This document shows, in pieces, positions 1 through 5,375 of a stretch of 6,901 bases of DNA. The DNA is from Candidatus Bipolaricaulota bacterium (GTDB lineage Bacteria; Bipolaricaulota; Bipolaricaulia; UBA7950; UBA9294). The notes below the pieces were generated by a model. The model saw only the letters and a program-made list of their open reading frames with translations, made no database searches and was not told the DNA's origin. Location of the stretch: contig JAUWNS010000125.1 in NCBI GenBank assembly GCA_030612485.1, positions 1-6,901 on the forward strand. The letters run 5' to 3'. Position numbers and translations under genes: made by a program. How positions within the stretch are numbered: position 1 is the first letter of the stretch; each line of letters begins with the position of its first letter.

Positions 1-48
1 GATCAGGGTCAGGGGTTCGTTACAACAGCAATCACATCCATTCGCCAC
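1..48 (-). CDS. Cys-rich small protein, N-terminus only (possible zinc/metal-binding protein)
   Basis: A GTG start at 46-48 follows a good Shine-Dalgarno (AAGGAG at 55-60, 6-nt spacer). It opens a frame that stays open to the window edge and reads MANGCDCCCNEPLTLI. The Cys run (C-x-C-C-C within the first nine residues) followed by a hydrophobic stretch resembles the start of the small 'putative zinc-binding' (DGC-type) proteins that often accompany ArsR/permease operons. That match is from memory of the family and covers only 16 residues. The gene begins 54 bases after the permease stop on the same strand, so it is probably the third gene of the metal operon. It could equally be a thioredoxin-like or metallochaperone protein. 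The rest of the gene is outside the window. Confidence 0.5.
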   Translation of the reverse strand, partial: MANGCDCCCNEPLTLI

Positions 49-102
49 TTTGCACTCCTTTCTTTTAATCGGCAGGCAACAATCTTTGGTGCGCCGGAAG
101 CA

Positions 103-1419
103 TCACCCTCCCATCACCGTCCCGAAGAGCTTCCCGGTCAGGGTCGCCGCGATGCAGCCGAGAATGATGTAGGCGAGGGTCTTCTTCGTCCCAAGGACCT
201 TGCGGATGACGAGCATGTTCGGAAGCGACAGCGCCGGGCCGGCCAGAAGGAGCGCCAACGCCGGTCCATCCCCCATCCCTGCCCCCTGTAGTCCCTGCAG
301 GATCGGGATCTCGGTGAGGGTGGCAAAGTACATAAATGCCCCGGCAATGCTCGCCACGCCGTTCGCCAGCCACGAGTTCCCTCCCACGCTGCGGCTGATC
401 CAGTCGGTCGGGATCAAGGCCTGGTGCCCGGGTCGACCGAGGAGAAACCCGGCAACGAGCACCCCGCCGAAGAGGTACGGAAGGATCAGCTTGGCGTACG
501 ACCAGCTCGACCAGCCCCACTCCTTCACCTCGGGGCCGGTGAACCAGAGCCGGAGGAGGGCCAAGAGCAATATGAGGAACGCCCCCGCAATATAGAAATG
601 CGCGTGGTAGATCGAGGTGTAGACCGACGGCGCGTAGGAGATGTGCTCCACCTGCAACTTCTCGATTGAGAGAACATCGTCTCCGCCGATCGGCTTATAT
701 AGAAGCGAGCTACCGGTTTCGCCGGCACGGGTGGCGACGATCGTCTCACCAGCGACTGTGTGGATCTCGATCGACCCCGGTTTTCCCCAATTGGCGAAGA
801 CAAGGATTGCGATCATCACTGCCACGTAGACTGCGGTCTTCCATAAGGGGCGCGCCTCGACCTCCTCGGGCATCGCCATCGCCGCTTGATTCTTCTCCTG
901 TTCCTCCCTGCGGAACAGTAGGTGCATGATCAAACCGATGACGACGGAGAAGAGTACCGCGCCGATCGCCCGCGCGAGGCCGAACGCGACCCCTAAAATG
1001 CGCGCGGTAAGGATGATCGCCAGGATGTTGATCGCCGGACCAGAGTAAAGAAACGCAATCGCCGGGCCTAACCCCGCCCCGCGCTTGTAGATCCCGGCGA
1101 ACAAGGGCAGAACCGTACACGAACAGACAGCGAGGATCGCTCCGGAGACCGAGGCAACCCCGTAGGCAACGACCTTCTTCGCCTGCGCACCAAGGTACTT
1201 GATTACGCTCGCCTGGCTGATGAAGACCGCGATCGCCCCAGCGATGAAGAACGCCGGAACGAGACAGAGTAGCACATGCTGCCGCGCGTACTCCTGCAGC
1301 ATCAGAAGCGCCTCCATACCCGACCGTCGCACCACCGGATCGGAGAACGGGATCAGATACGCGCCGAGAAATACGGCAAGGATTCCACCGAAGATCTTCA
1401 CTTCCTTAGATAGCTTCAC
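103..1419 (-). CDS. ArsP/YraQ-type permease (predicted metal or metalloid exporter)
   Basis: This is a 438-residue polytopic membrane protein of the ArsP_1/YraQ permease family (COG0701 type). It shows many hydrophobic segments in two halves. The first half (about residues 10-170) carries a Cys-Ser-Cys motif at residues 99-101 inside a membrane helix, then a GAGLGPA and YSGPAIN signature (about 115-131). The second half repeats the signature as TEIP...AGPALSLPN near residues 368-402. A charged cytoplasmic linker (about 168-190) and a polar loop (about 213-268) lie between the halves. Paired membrane cysteines are known in family members that move As(III), organoarsenicals or soft metals, so export is the likely role; the substrate cannot be read here. 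The GTG start overlaps the stop of the upstream ArsR gene (GTGA, 1416-1419), so translation is probably coupled. Length and both signature repeats look complete. Confidence 0.88.
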   Translation of the reverse strand: MKLSKEVKIFGGILAVFLGAYLIPFSDPVVRRSGMEALLMLQEYARQHVLLCLVPAFFIAGAIAVFISQASVIKYLGAQAKKVVAYGVASVSGAILAVCSCTVLPLFAGIYKRGAGLGPAIAFLYSGPAINILAIILTARILGVAFGLARAIGAVLFSVVIGLIMHLLFRREEQEKNQAAMAMPEEVEARPLWKTAVYVAVMIAILVFANWGKPGSIEIHTVAGETIVATRAGETGSSLLYKPIGGDDVLSIEKLQVEHISYAPSVYTSIYHAHFYIAGAFLILLLALLRLWFTGPEVKEWGWSSWSYAKLILPYLFGGVLVAGFLLGRPGHQALIPTDWISRSVGGNSWLANGVASIAGAFMYFATLTEIPILQGLQGAGMGDGPALALLLAGPALSLPNMLVIRKVLGTKKTLAYIILGCIAATLTGKLFGTVMGG

Positions 1420-1733
1420 GCTATCTCACGCAGGATTTGCTCCGCCGCTTCAAGCAACTGTAGAACATGTGGAGTGGTCAGACGGTGCAACACGCGCACC
1501 CCATCGCGCCGCGACGTGATGAGTCCGGCTCGCCGTAGAGCGGTCAAATGGCGTGAGATCCCGGACTGATCGAGATCAAAGCAAGGCTCGATCTCACAGG
1601 CACAGCGCTCTCCATCAGAGAGGAGACGCAGGATCGCGATCCGGATCGGGTGAGCAAGCGCCTGTCCTATCTCCGCCACCTCGGAATCCCAGGGAGTCGT
1701 TACTGGACCTTCGCTTATGCATTCATGCACCAT
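1416..1733 (-). CDS. ArsR/SmtB-family metal-sensing repressor
   Basis: This is a winged-helix repressor of about 105 residues. From the ATG at 1731-1733, a helical N-terminus (AEIGQALAHPIRIAILRLL, about 20-38) leads to Cys44-Ala-Cys46 and Cys51. The recognition helix follows (DQSGISRHLTALRRAGLI, 55-72), then the wing (RRDGVRVLHRL). CxC at the start of helix alpha-3 plus a third Cys is the As(III)/Sb(III) sensing arrangement known from plasmid ArsR; here the third Cys is two residues further away. The gene overlaps the permease start by four bases and is expected to repress its own operon. The start is uncertain. The frame is open back to a TTG at 1769, but that TTG is the first triplet of a TTGACA -35 box. 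ATG 1733 would give an almost leaderless message. GTG 1677-1679 would give an 87-residue protein starting at AEIGQ, also typical of the family. Confidence 0.9.
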   Translation of the reverse strand: MVHECISEGPVTTPWDSEVAEIGQALAHPIRIAILRLLSDGERCACEIEPCFDLDQSGISRHLTALRRAGLITSRRDGVRVLHRLTTPHVLQLLEAAEQILREIA

Positions 1734-1741
1734 ATTGCATA
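1716..1741 (-). promoter_or_regulatory. Candidate ArsR operator (inverted repeat)
   Basis: A dyad TATGCA-N14-TGCATA spans the -10 region and predicted transcription start of the repressor operon. The inner sequence TGCATgaATGCA (1718-1729) is a second, tighter palindrome sharing one arm. ArsR-family operators are AT-rich inverted repeats at this position, so this is the best candidate binding site. It also overlaps the ATG at 1733, which would favour the downstream GTG (1679) as the true start. Assignment is by position and symmetry only. Confidence 0.4.
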
Positions 1742-1769
1742 TATTGATCCAAGAGATTGCTATTGTCAA
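1741..1769 (-). promoter_or_regulatory. Predicted sigma70-like promoter of the arsR-permease operon
   Basis: On the minus strand a perfect TTGACA (1764-1769) is followed after 17 nt by CAATAT (1741-1746). TATATG (1738-1743, 20-nt spacer) is an alternative -10. The box is correctly placed for the ArsR gene and lies 18 bases inside the edge of the IS1595 element, so the insertion left the core promoter intact. Transcription would start near 1731-1735. Confidence 0.55.
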
Positions 1770-1786
1770 GGCACGGTTTGTATCAA

Positions 1787-1812
1787 CAAGGCTCTATTCA
1801 TGTTAACTGTTG
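1787..1812 (+). repeat. IS1595 left terminal inverted repeat
   Basis: The repeat begins CAAGGCTCTATT and ends CTGTTG, pairing with 2809-2834 at 21 of 26 positions. It lies just beyond the transposase stop. Confidence 0.8.
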
Positions 1813-1822
1813 GTGGCATGGA

Positions 1823-2773
1823 TCAAGAGGCACCTACTGCAGTTAGAAACAAAGCTTGCGGGGTTAGCGCATTAGCATTGCCGTCTAACCAACGATACCA
1901 ACCGAGATAGTTAGGTAGGTACTTTGTCGCAACACCGTTGAACCGTCGTATCCATGTCTTGAAACGACTGTGATAGGCATTGACATTCTGGATGTGAAAG
2001 ACCTTCTCTACAACACGAATACCAGCGCTAGCATTCACTGCCTTGTGTACGACACCTGTGCTAGCGGCAAACGCTTTGTATACTGAAAGACCATCAGAAC
2101 ACAACAACGTATCTTCAGCAAGTACAGGCTGGAGCACCTCCACTAATGTATCCTTGGAGAACTCCGACAAGACATGACTTGCCGTCGCCCCACCACGGTC
2201 ACGTGCAACTAGAACGCATACTTGTTCACTGCTGCGACCAGGTTTAGCAGCTTTCCCTCCACGCTTGCGCGCTCGGCGTTGAAGCCCTCGCTCTCCCTTC
2301 TTAGAGCGCAACAAGAAAGTCTCATCTGCTTCGGCAATCCCTCGCAGTACCTGTGCTTGCTTCTCCTCCGGAATGCTGAGAAACCGGTGCCGCCAGCGGA
2401 ACGTTGTGGTGTAATGCACTCCGCACGCTTGTGCACTCGCACGCACGCTCTTCCCCTCAATCATCGTCTGGGCAAACACAGGCCACTGTTCCTTGTGCCG
2501 TAGATGTGCTAACGGTGTACTGGTAAGAGCGTTGAATGTGCGCTTGCAGTTGCGACAACGAAACCGAGATAACCCATGACTCCTACCCCACCGGATCGGA
2601 TCTTCTGTCTTGCAGTAAGGACAGGCCGGACGTTTGCCCTGTTTGGGCTCGATCCATTCCACAATCTCCTGCTGGTGCTCCGCTTCCTCTAGCCTCTTCA
2701 ACAAAAGACGGCGTTGCCCTAATGTCAGATCATCACTGGCTTCTATTAGCTTGGAAAACTTGCTAGCACGCAT
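1823..2773 (-). CDS. IS1595-family transposase (zinc ribbon + ISXO2-like domain)
   Basis: This 316-residue protein has the usual length for the family. After a charged helical N-terminus it carries a zinc ribbon (C51-x2-C54 ... C73-x2-C76, CPYC...CRNC). The segment RTFNALTSTPLAHLRHKEQW and a helix-turn-helix region (about 105-131, ACGVHYTTTFRWRHRFL) follow. The ISXO2-like catalytic domain comes next: Asp150 in EADETF, Asp227 in LCSDGLSVY, then the QNVNAYHSRFK block (263-272) and the GVATKYLPNYLGWYR signature (280-294). A strong Shine-Dalgarno (AAGGAGGAGG at 2777-2786) precedes ATG 2771-2773. No frameshift or internal stop is seen, so the enzyme may be functional. It is transcribed towards the ArsR promoter; only about 50 bp separate its stop from that promoter, and no terminator was recognised between them. 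Confidence 0.93.
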   Translation of the reverse strand: MRASKFSKLIEASDDLTLGQRRLLLKRLEEAEHQQEIVEWIEPKQGKRPACPYCKTEDPIRWGRSHGLSRFRCRNCKRTFNALTSTPLAHLRHKEQWPVFAQTMIEGKSVRASAQACGVHYTTTFRWRHRFLSIPEEKQAQVLRGIAEADETFLLRSKKGERGLQRRARKRGGKAAKPGRSSEQVCVLVARDRGGATASHVLSEFSKDTLVEVLQPVLAEDTLLCSDGLSVYKAFAASTGVVHKAVNASAGIRVVEKVFHIQNVNAYHSRFKTWIRRFNGVATKYLPNYLGWYRWLDGNANALTPQALFLTAVGAS

Positions 2774-2808
2774 TGCCTCCTCCTTTTCTCACTACCGACA
2801 TTGTACGA

Positions 2809-2834
2809 CAACAGCTAGCGTTAATAAAGCCTTG
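2809..2834 (-). repeat. IS1595 right terminal inverted repeat
   Basis: Read on the minus strand it begins CAAGGCTTTATT and ends CTGTTG. It differs from the left end at five positions, four of them transitions. It lies 35 bp upstream of the transposase start, leaving room for the transposase promoter. Confidence 0.8.
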
Positions 2835-3095
2835 CCGAAAAGTGCTGCGTACGAGTAACTCGCTGTGTCCTTTTTCCTATCGAGGAATTCATGCGTACAT
2901 GGATTTGACTTTCCTGTCGCCAATCCGTAGGCTGTCTTGCGTGAGTACCAATGATAAGTTAGCGGAAGAAAGGGAGGGGCAAAACCACTTGTCAGTACCC
3001 AAGAAGATACCCTTGCAACAAGAATGCCAGCAGGGAGATGAACGGTTGGAGTGCTGAACAAGCATATCCTGTGCTCGCGTGAAAAAGGAGACACG
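2835..3095. other. Intergenic region between the IS and the nuclease-like gene
   Basis: This 261-bp stretch has no convincing gene. It holds the first copy of the 50-bp direct repeat (2922-2971), a partial echo of that repeat's core (gtcagtaccc, 2991-3000), and the Shine-Dalgarno of the next gene (AAGGAG, 3085-3090). Frames that are open across it on both strands have no family resemblance and no good start. No clear -35/-10 pair was found. Confidence 0.6.
2922..2971 (+). repeat. Direct repeat copy A (partner at 4566)
   Basis: This 50-bp segment matches 4566-4615 at 45 of 50 positions without gaps. It includes an identical stretch AGTACCAATGATAAGTT (2943-2959). Weaker similarity may extend about 30 bp to the left, and both copies have a GAATTC further upstream. 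Its centre is a degraded dyad: CTTGCGTGA (2936-2944), 15-nt loop, TAGCGGAAG (2960-2968). It lies 124 bp upstream of the nuclease-like gene. Confidence 0.85.
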
Positions 3096-4478
3096 ATGGT
3101 GGATAAACTCGATTCTACTTCTTGGGAGTCAGCACGACTAATCCCAGTCTCCGGCATCCGAAATGCTGAGGAACGGGAGCGAAGAGCAGTTTCCGCTCTG
3201 CTTGCTGTGCTGTATGCAGTTAATGAATTCGGCGTAGCACTCACGCGCCCATTTGGGGCTCCGAAGGGCAAATTGAGCGCCTTCATCGAAGTCCCTCTTG
3301 AGTTGGCGGACGGCCGGAGTGTGCGTCCAGATGGGCTAATTCAGGTTGTTCGTGGGAAACGCTCCTGGGGAGGTTTGCTTGAAGTAAAAACAGGCAAGAA
3401 CGAACTCAAGAGAGAGCAGATTGAGACGTACCTAGATCTTGCCAAGGAGTTAGGCATCGACTGTGTGATAACGATCTCAAACCAAATTGCGAAAATCCCT
3501 GGCGGACACCCTGTAGAGGTTGATAAGCGAAAACTCAGGAAGGTTGCCTTGTACCATATCTCATGGTCACGATTGTTGACGGAGGCAGTGCTGCAGAAAG
3601 CCCACCGCGGCGTAGCAGATCCCGATCAGGCATGGATCCTCGGTGAGTTGATTCGATACTTAGAGCATTCAAATGCAGGGGCAGTTGACTTCTGTGACAT
3701 GGGGGAATCCTGGGTTGGTGTACGTGATGCGGTCAAGAATGGAACTTTGCGTTCATCTGATAAGAAAGCAATTGAAGTGGCGGGTAAGTGGGAGGAGTTG
3801 GTCTCATTCGTGGCTCTGCGCCTGGGGCGGAAACTGGGAGCTGACGTCCAAGAGATCTTGGCAGTCAAGGAGAGGAAAGACCTGTCGATTCGGATTGCAA
3901 ACATCGTGGATGCCATGGTGACAGAAGGCTTGATGCCTGGAGCGATCCGCATTCCGAACACTGTAAGCGATATCACTCTTAATGCAGACCTTCGAGCTCA
4001 ACAAATCGTCGCATCTGTAGCAGTGGGCGCTCCAAAGACAGGGCGTCCTACGACACGAATCAACTGGCTCGTGCGCCAATTGAAGGCTTCATCGCCTGAT
4101 GTGCGTTTGGACAGTTGGGGAAACAGGTCTAGAACCTCCATGTCAGATTTGCTCGGCAATGTCCGATCTGATAGTTCTCTGCTTGTTCCAGTTGACAATC
4201 GAGAAATCGTATCGTTCACTGTCTCGCTCTCTAGACCAATGGGAACAAAACGCTCATCTGGGAATCGATCGTTCATCGACTCGGTTCTACAAACACTCGA
4301 TGACTTCTACGGAGACGTAGTTCAGCATATCCGCGAGTGGCAGCCTGCGGCGCCGAAGCTTCAACCGAGTGAAGTCCCGAATAACGGGCCCAGCCCGGAA
4401 GCGCGGATTGAAGGTGTGCAAGCTGATGACCATACAACTTCCCTCCCCCAGGATGATGGCACATCCGAGACTGACTAA
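3096..4478 (+). CDS. Predicted PD-(D/E)XK nuclease-like protein of unknown function
   Basis: This is a soluble protein of 460 residues. ATG 3096 is chosen because AAGGAG sits 5 nt upstream (3085-3090); the frame is open further back but has no ribosome site there. The N-terminal domain fits a PD-(D/E)XK nuclease: Glu-rich helix (AEERERRA, 24-31), Asp79 in RPDG, Glu96-Val-Lys98 in LLEVKTGKN, and a following helix with Gln108-x3-Tyr112 (QIETYLDLA), the QxxxY motif of RecB-like nucleases. GIDCVITISNQ is the expected next strand. Residues 150-400 are mixed alpha/beta without a domain I can name; the last 45 are Pro/Ser/Asp-rich and probably disordered. No signal peptide or TM segment is seen. It is the only undamaged gene of the accessory cluster, and near-identical direct repeats frame it. 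A nuclease active on foreign DNA is a reasonable guess; the substrate is unknown. Confidence 0.72.
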   Translation: MVDKLDSTSWESARLIPVSGIRNAEERERRAVSALLAVLYAVNEFGVALTRPFGAPKGKLSAFIEVPLELADGRSVRPDGLIQVVRGKRSWGGLLEVKTGKNELKREQIETYLDLAKELGIDCVITISNQIAKIPGGHPVEVDKRKLRKVALYHISWSRLLTEAVLQKAHRGVADPDQAWILGELIRYLEHSNAGAVDFCDMGESWVGVRDAVKNGTLRSSDKKAIEVAGKWEELVSFVALRLGRKLGADVQEILAVKERKDLSIRIANIVDAMVTEGLMPGAIRIPNTVSDITLNADLRAQQIVASVAVGAPKTGRPTTRINWLVRQLKASSPDVRLDSWGNRSRTSMSDLLGNVRSDSSLLVPVDNREIVSFTVSLSRPMGTKRSSGNRSFIDSVLQTLDDFYGDVVQHIREWQPAAPKLQPSEVPNNGPSPEARIEGVQADDHTTSLPQDDGTSETD

Positions 4479-4725
4479 CGCATGCCCATTTGCTGGCGCG
4501 GGTGGGGCGACGAGCGGTTTTCAGCGATGCGTGAATTCCTATACGAATTTGCCCGAAGCATCTCGAATCTGTAGACTGTCTTGCGTCAGTACCAATGATA
4601 AGTTGACGGAAGAAAAGGGATGGCGAAGTGGGCAGGAATGGCGGTTGTTATGATGAGCGCGTGGTGATGATACACAACGAGTCTGCACGCCAATCTATGG
4701 ATAGGAGAACAATGGAAGGGGGGAT
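4479..4725. other. Gap between the nuclease-like and coiled-coil genes
   Basis: This 247-bp gap contains the second direct-repeat copy (4566-4615) and a possible 33-codon ORF (4628-4729, described separately). No convincing terminator follows the nuclease-like gene; a GCCCA...TGGGGC pairing near 4485 is too weak to call. Strong ribosome-binding sequence (GGAAGGGGGG, 4714-4723) lies at its right end. Confidence 0.5.
4566..4615 (+). repeat. Direct repeat copy B with imperfect palindrome
   Basis: This is the partner of 2922-2971 (45 of 50 identical). In this copy the centre is a clear dyad: CTTGCGTCA (4580-4588), a 15-nt loop (4589-4603), then TGACGGAAG (4604-4612), pairing at 8 of 9 positions. 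The dyad is less complete in copy A. The symmetry suggests a protein-binding, recombination or folded-DNA site rather than coding sequence. It lies 110 bp upstream of the coiled-coil gene, about the same spacing as copy A has to its gene. Confidence 0.85.
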
Positions 4726-4729
4726 ATGA
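4628..4729 (+). CDS. Possible 33-residue ORF overlapping the next gene
   Basis: This is a GTG-started frame (MGRNGGCYDERVV...EGGI) whose TGA overlaps the ATG of the coiled-coil gene (ATGA, 4726-4729), the usual form of translational coupling. AAGGGA at 4615-4620 could serve as ribosome site. Its CYDERVVMIH...ARQ segment resembles CDDERIVLLH...AQQ encoded at about 5290-5330, just before the TOPRIM gene. It may be a remnant of a duplicated small gene. It is too short to be sure it is translated. Confidence 0.3.
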   Translation: MGRNGGCYDERVVMIHNESARQSMDRRTMEGGI

Positions 4730-5184
4730 CTGTTGAGGTTCTATTCTCGCTAGGTGCCGCTTTTGCCAGCCTCTTTGTTGGATTGCTAGCCGCACTCTTC
4801 TGGGGACGGGTTCGTCAATTGTCACGTAAGCAAGAGGAGCCAGAGAAGCCATACGGCGAGCGTCTTGCGGAGCTAACGGTCAGTCTGACGAATGCATAAA
4901 GGGAAGTGGATTTGATCCTTGCGGAGCTGGCTGAAGTTGCTGGTAACCGCGAATCAGCTGTTCAAGAACTTGAGGCTGGTGTGCAGGAATTGGAGACCCG
5001 TGAGAAGGAGCTACAGAACACAATCGATACCTTGGAGCAAACTCCCCTGCCAGTGGCGGAGCGCTTCGCAGAGCTGCTAGAGGGGAGAGAAGAACGGAGT
5101 AGAAAGAGAGACTACTTCCTGTTCGGCGCTGGTGTGGCGGTCACCACCGTTATCGCAATCATTATCCAGCTTGTGGCTGGATGA
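4726..5184 (+). pseudogene. Two-TM coiled-coil membrane protein interrupted by in-frame TAA
   Basis: One continuous reading frame of 152 sense and stop positions runs from ATG 4726 to TGA 5182-5184, except for a TAA at 4897-4899 (codon 58). Before the stop there is an N-terminal membrane segment (VLFSLGAAFASLFVGLLAAL, about residues 5-24), then a basic/acidic helix ending ERLAELTVSLTNA. After it the frame resumes as REVDLILAEL and continues into a heptad-rich coiled coil (to about residue 105), then a second membrane segment (about 131-150) at the extreme C-terminus. Hydrophobic spacing continues across the stop, so the two parts look like one ancestral protein. The stop may come from a single change of a sense codon such as TCA, CAA, GAA or AAA. 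A sequencing error cannot be excluded. I do not recognise the family; a membrane-tethered sensor or scaffold is possible. Confidence 0.6.
4906..5184 (+). CDS. Downstream coiled-coil/TM ORF (possible restart product)
   Basis: This is the 92-residue portion after the TAA. Its GTG start lies 6 nt after the stop, with AAAGGGA (4898-4904) overlapping the stop codon; that is too close to be an ordinary ribosome site but compatible with termination-reinitiation. The product has a Glu-rich coiled coil (residues 1-45, ELEAGVQELETREKELQ), a PLPVAERFAELLEG linker, basic residues, and a C-terminal membrane anchor (71-90). It would be a tail-anchored protein. Its TGA overlaps the next ATG (ATGA, 5181-5184). 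Confidence 0.5.
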   Translation: MDLILAELAEVAGNRESAVQELEAGVQELETREKELQNTIDTLEQTPLPVAERFAELLEGREERSRKRDYFLFGAGVAVTTVIAIIIQLVAG

Positions 5185-5291
5185 TGGAGAAGGCTTTCTT
5201 GCAGTATCAGGAAGCAGACAGGTGGCAGATGAAGAAATGGAGGGACACGTACTCCATTGCTGAGGCAGATTATGTGGGACAACCATTGTGA
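5181..5291 (+). CDS. Small 36-residue ORF, possibly frameshifted
   Basis: An ATG at 5181 overlaps the preceding TGA (ATGA), suggesting coupled translation. The product starts MMEKAFLQYQEADRW and continues KKWRDTYSIAEADYVGQPL, an aromatic and charged sequence without a known motif. Deleting one T at 5289 would extend the frame through DDERIVLLHRRFAQQKI to TAG 5340-5342, giving a 53-residue protein that ends 12 nt before the best TOPRIM start (5355). That arrangement fits a compact operon better than the present stop, so a 1-nt frameshift is suspected. No function can be assigned. Confidence 0.4.
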   Translation: MMEKAFLQYQEADRWQMKKWRDTYSIAEADYVGQPL

Positions 5292-5375
5292 TGATGAGCG
5301 CATAGTTCTGCTACATCGACGATTTGCACAGCAAAAGATATAGGATAGCAGAACATGAGCATAACTTAGGACGAT

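Larger units (their letters stand above)
1787..2834 (-). mobile_element. IS1595-family insertion sequence
   Basis: The element is about 1,048 bp with one transposase gene. The left end (1787-1812) and the reverse complement of the right end (2809-2834) match at 21 of 26 positions. Both begin CAAGGCT, continue TATT, and finish CTGTTG. The inverted repeats, together with a full-length transposase, suggest an intact and perhaps active copy. The exact outer base is uncertain by about 3 nt (CAAGGCT or GGCT). Flanking 8-mers are tgtatcaa on the left and ccgaaaag on the right, and the alternative boundaries also do not match, so no target duplication is visible. Confidence 0.85.

Noticed and set aside
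65..520. Long alternative frame on the minus strand inside the permease region
   Set aside because: It is Arg/Pro/Gly-rich shadow coding opposite or out of phase with the permease, which has clear family signatures and coupled initiation.
2792..3286. Open frame of 164 codons on the minus strand across the repeat and the start of the nuclease-like gene
   Set aside because: It crosses the IS terminal repeat, the direct repeat and the antisense of a well-supported gene, and has no recognisable domain.
3626..4276. Antisense open frames opposite the PD-(D/E)XK gene
   Set aside because: They have low-complexity, Ser/Arg-rich translations, no ribosome sites, and are fully explained as shadows of the plus-strand gene.
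2922..4615. The repeated 50-mer as part of a CRISPR array
   Set aside because: There are only two copies, 1.6 kb apart with a whole gene between them, and no regularly spaced series anywhere in the window.
4628..5184. Toxin-antitoxin pair made of the two small ORFs
   Set aside because: Sizes and overlap are suggestive, but neither product resembles a known toxin or antitoxin and the membrane protein carries a long coiled coil, so there is no positive evidence.
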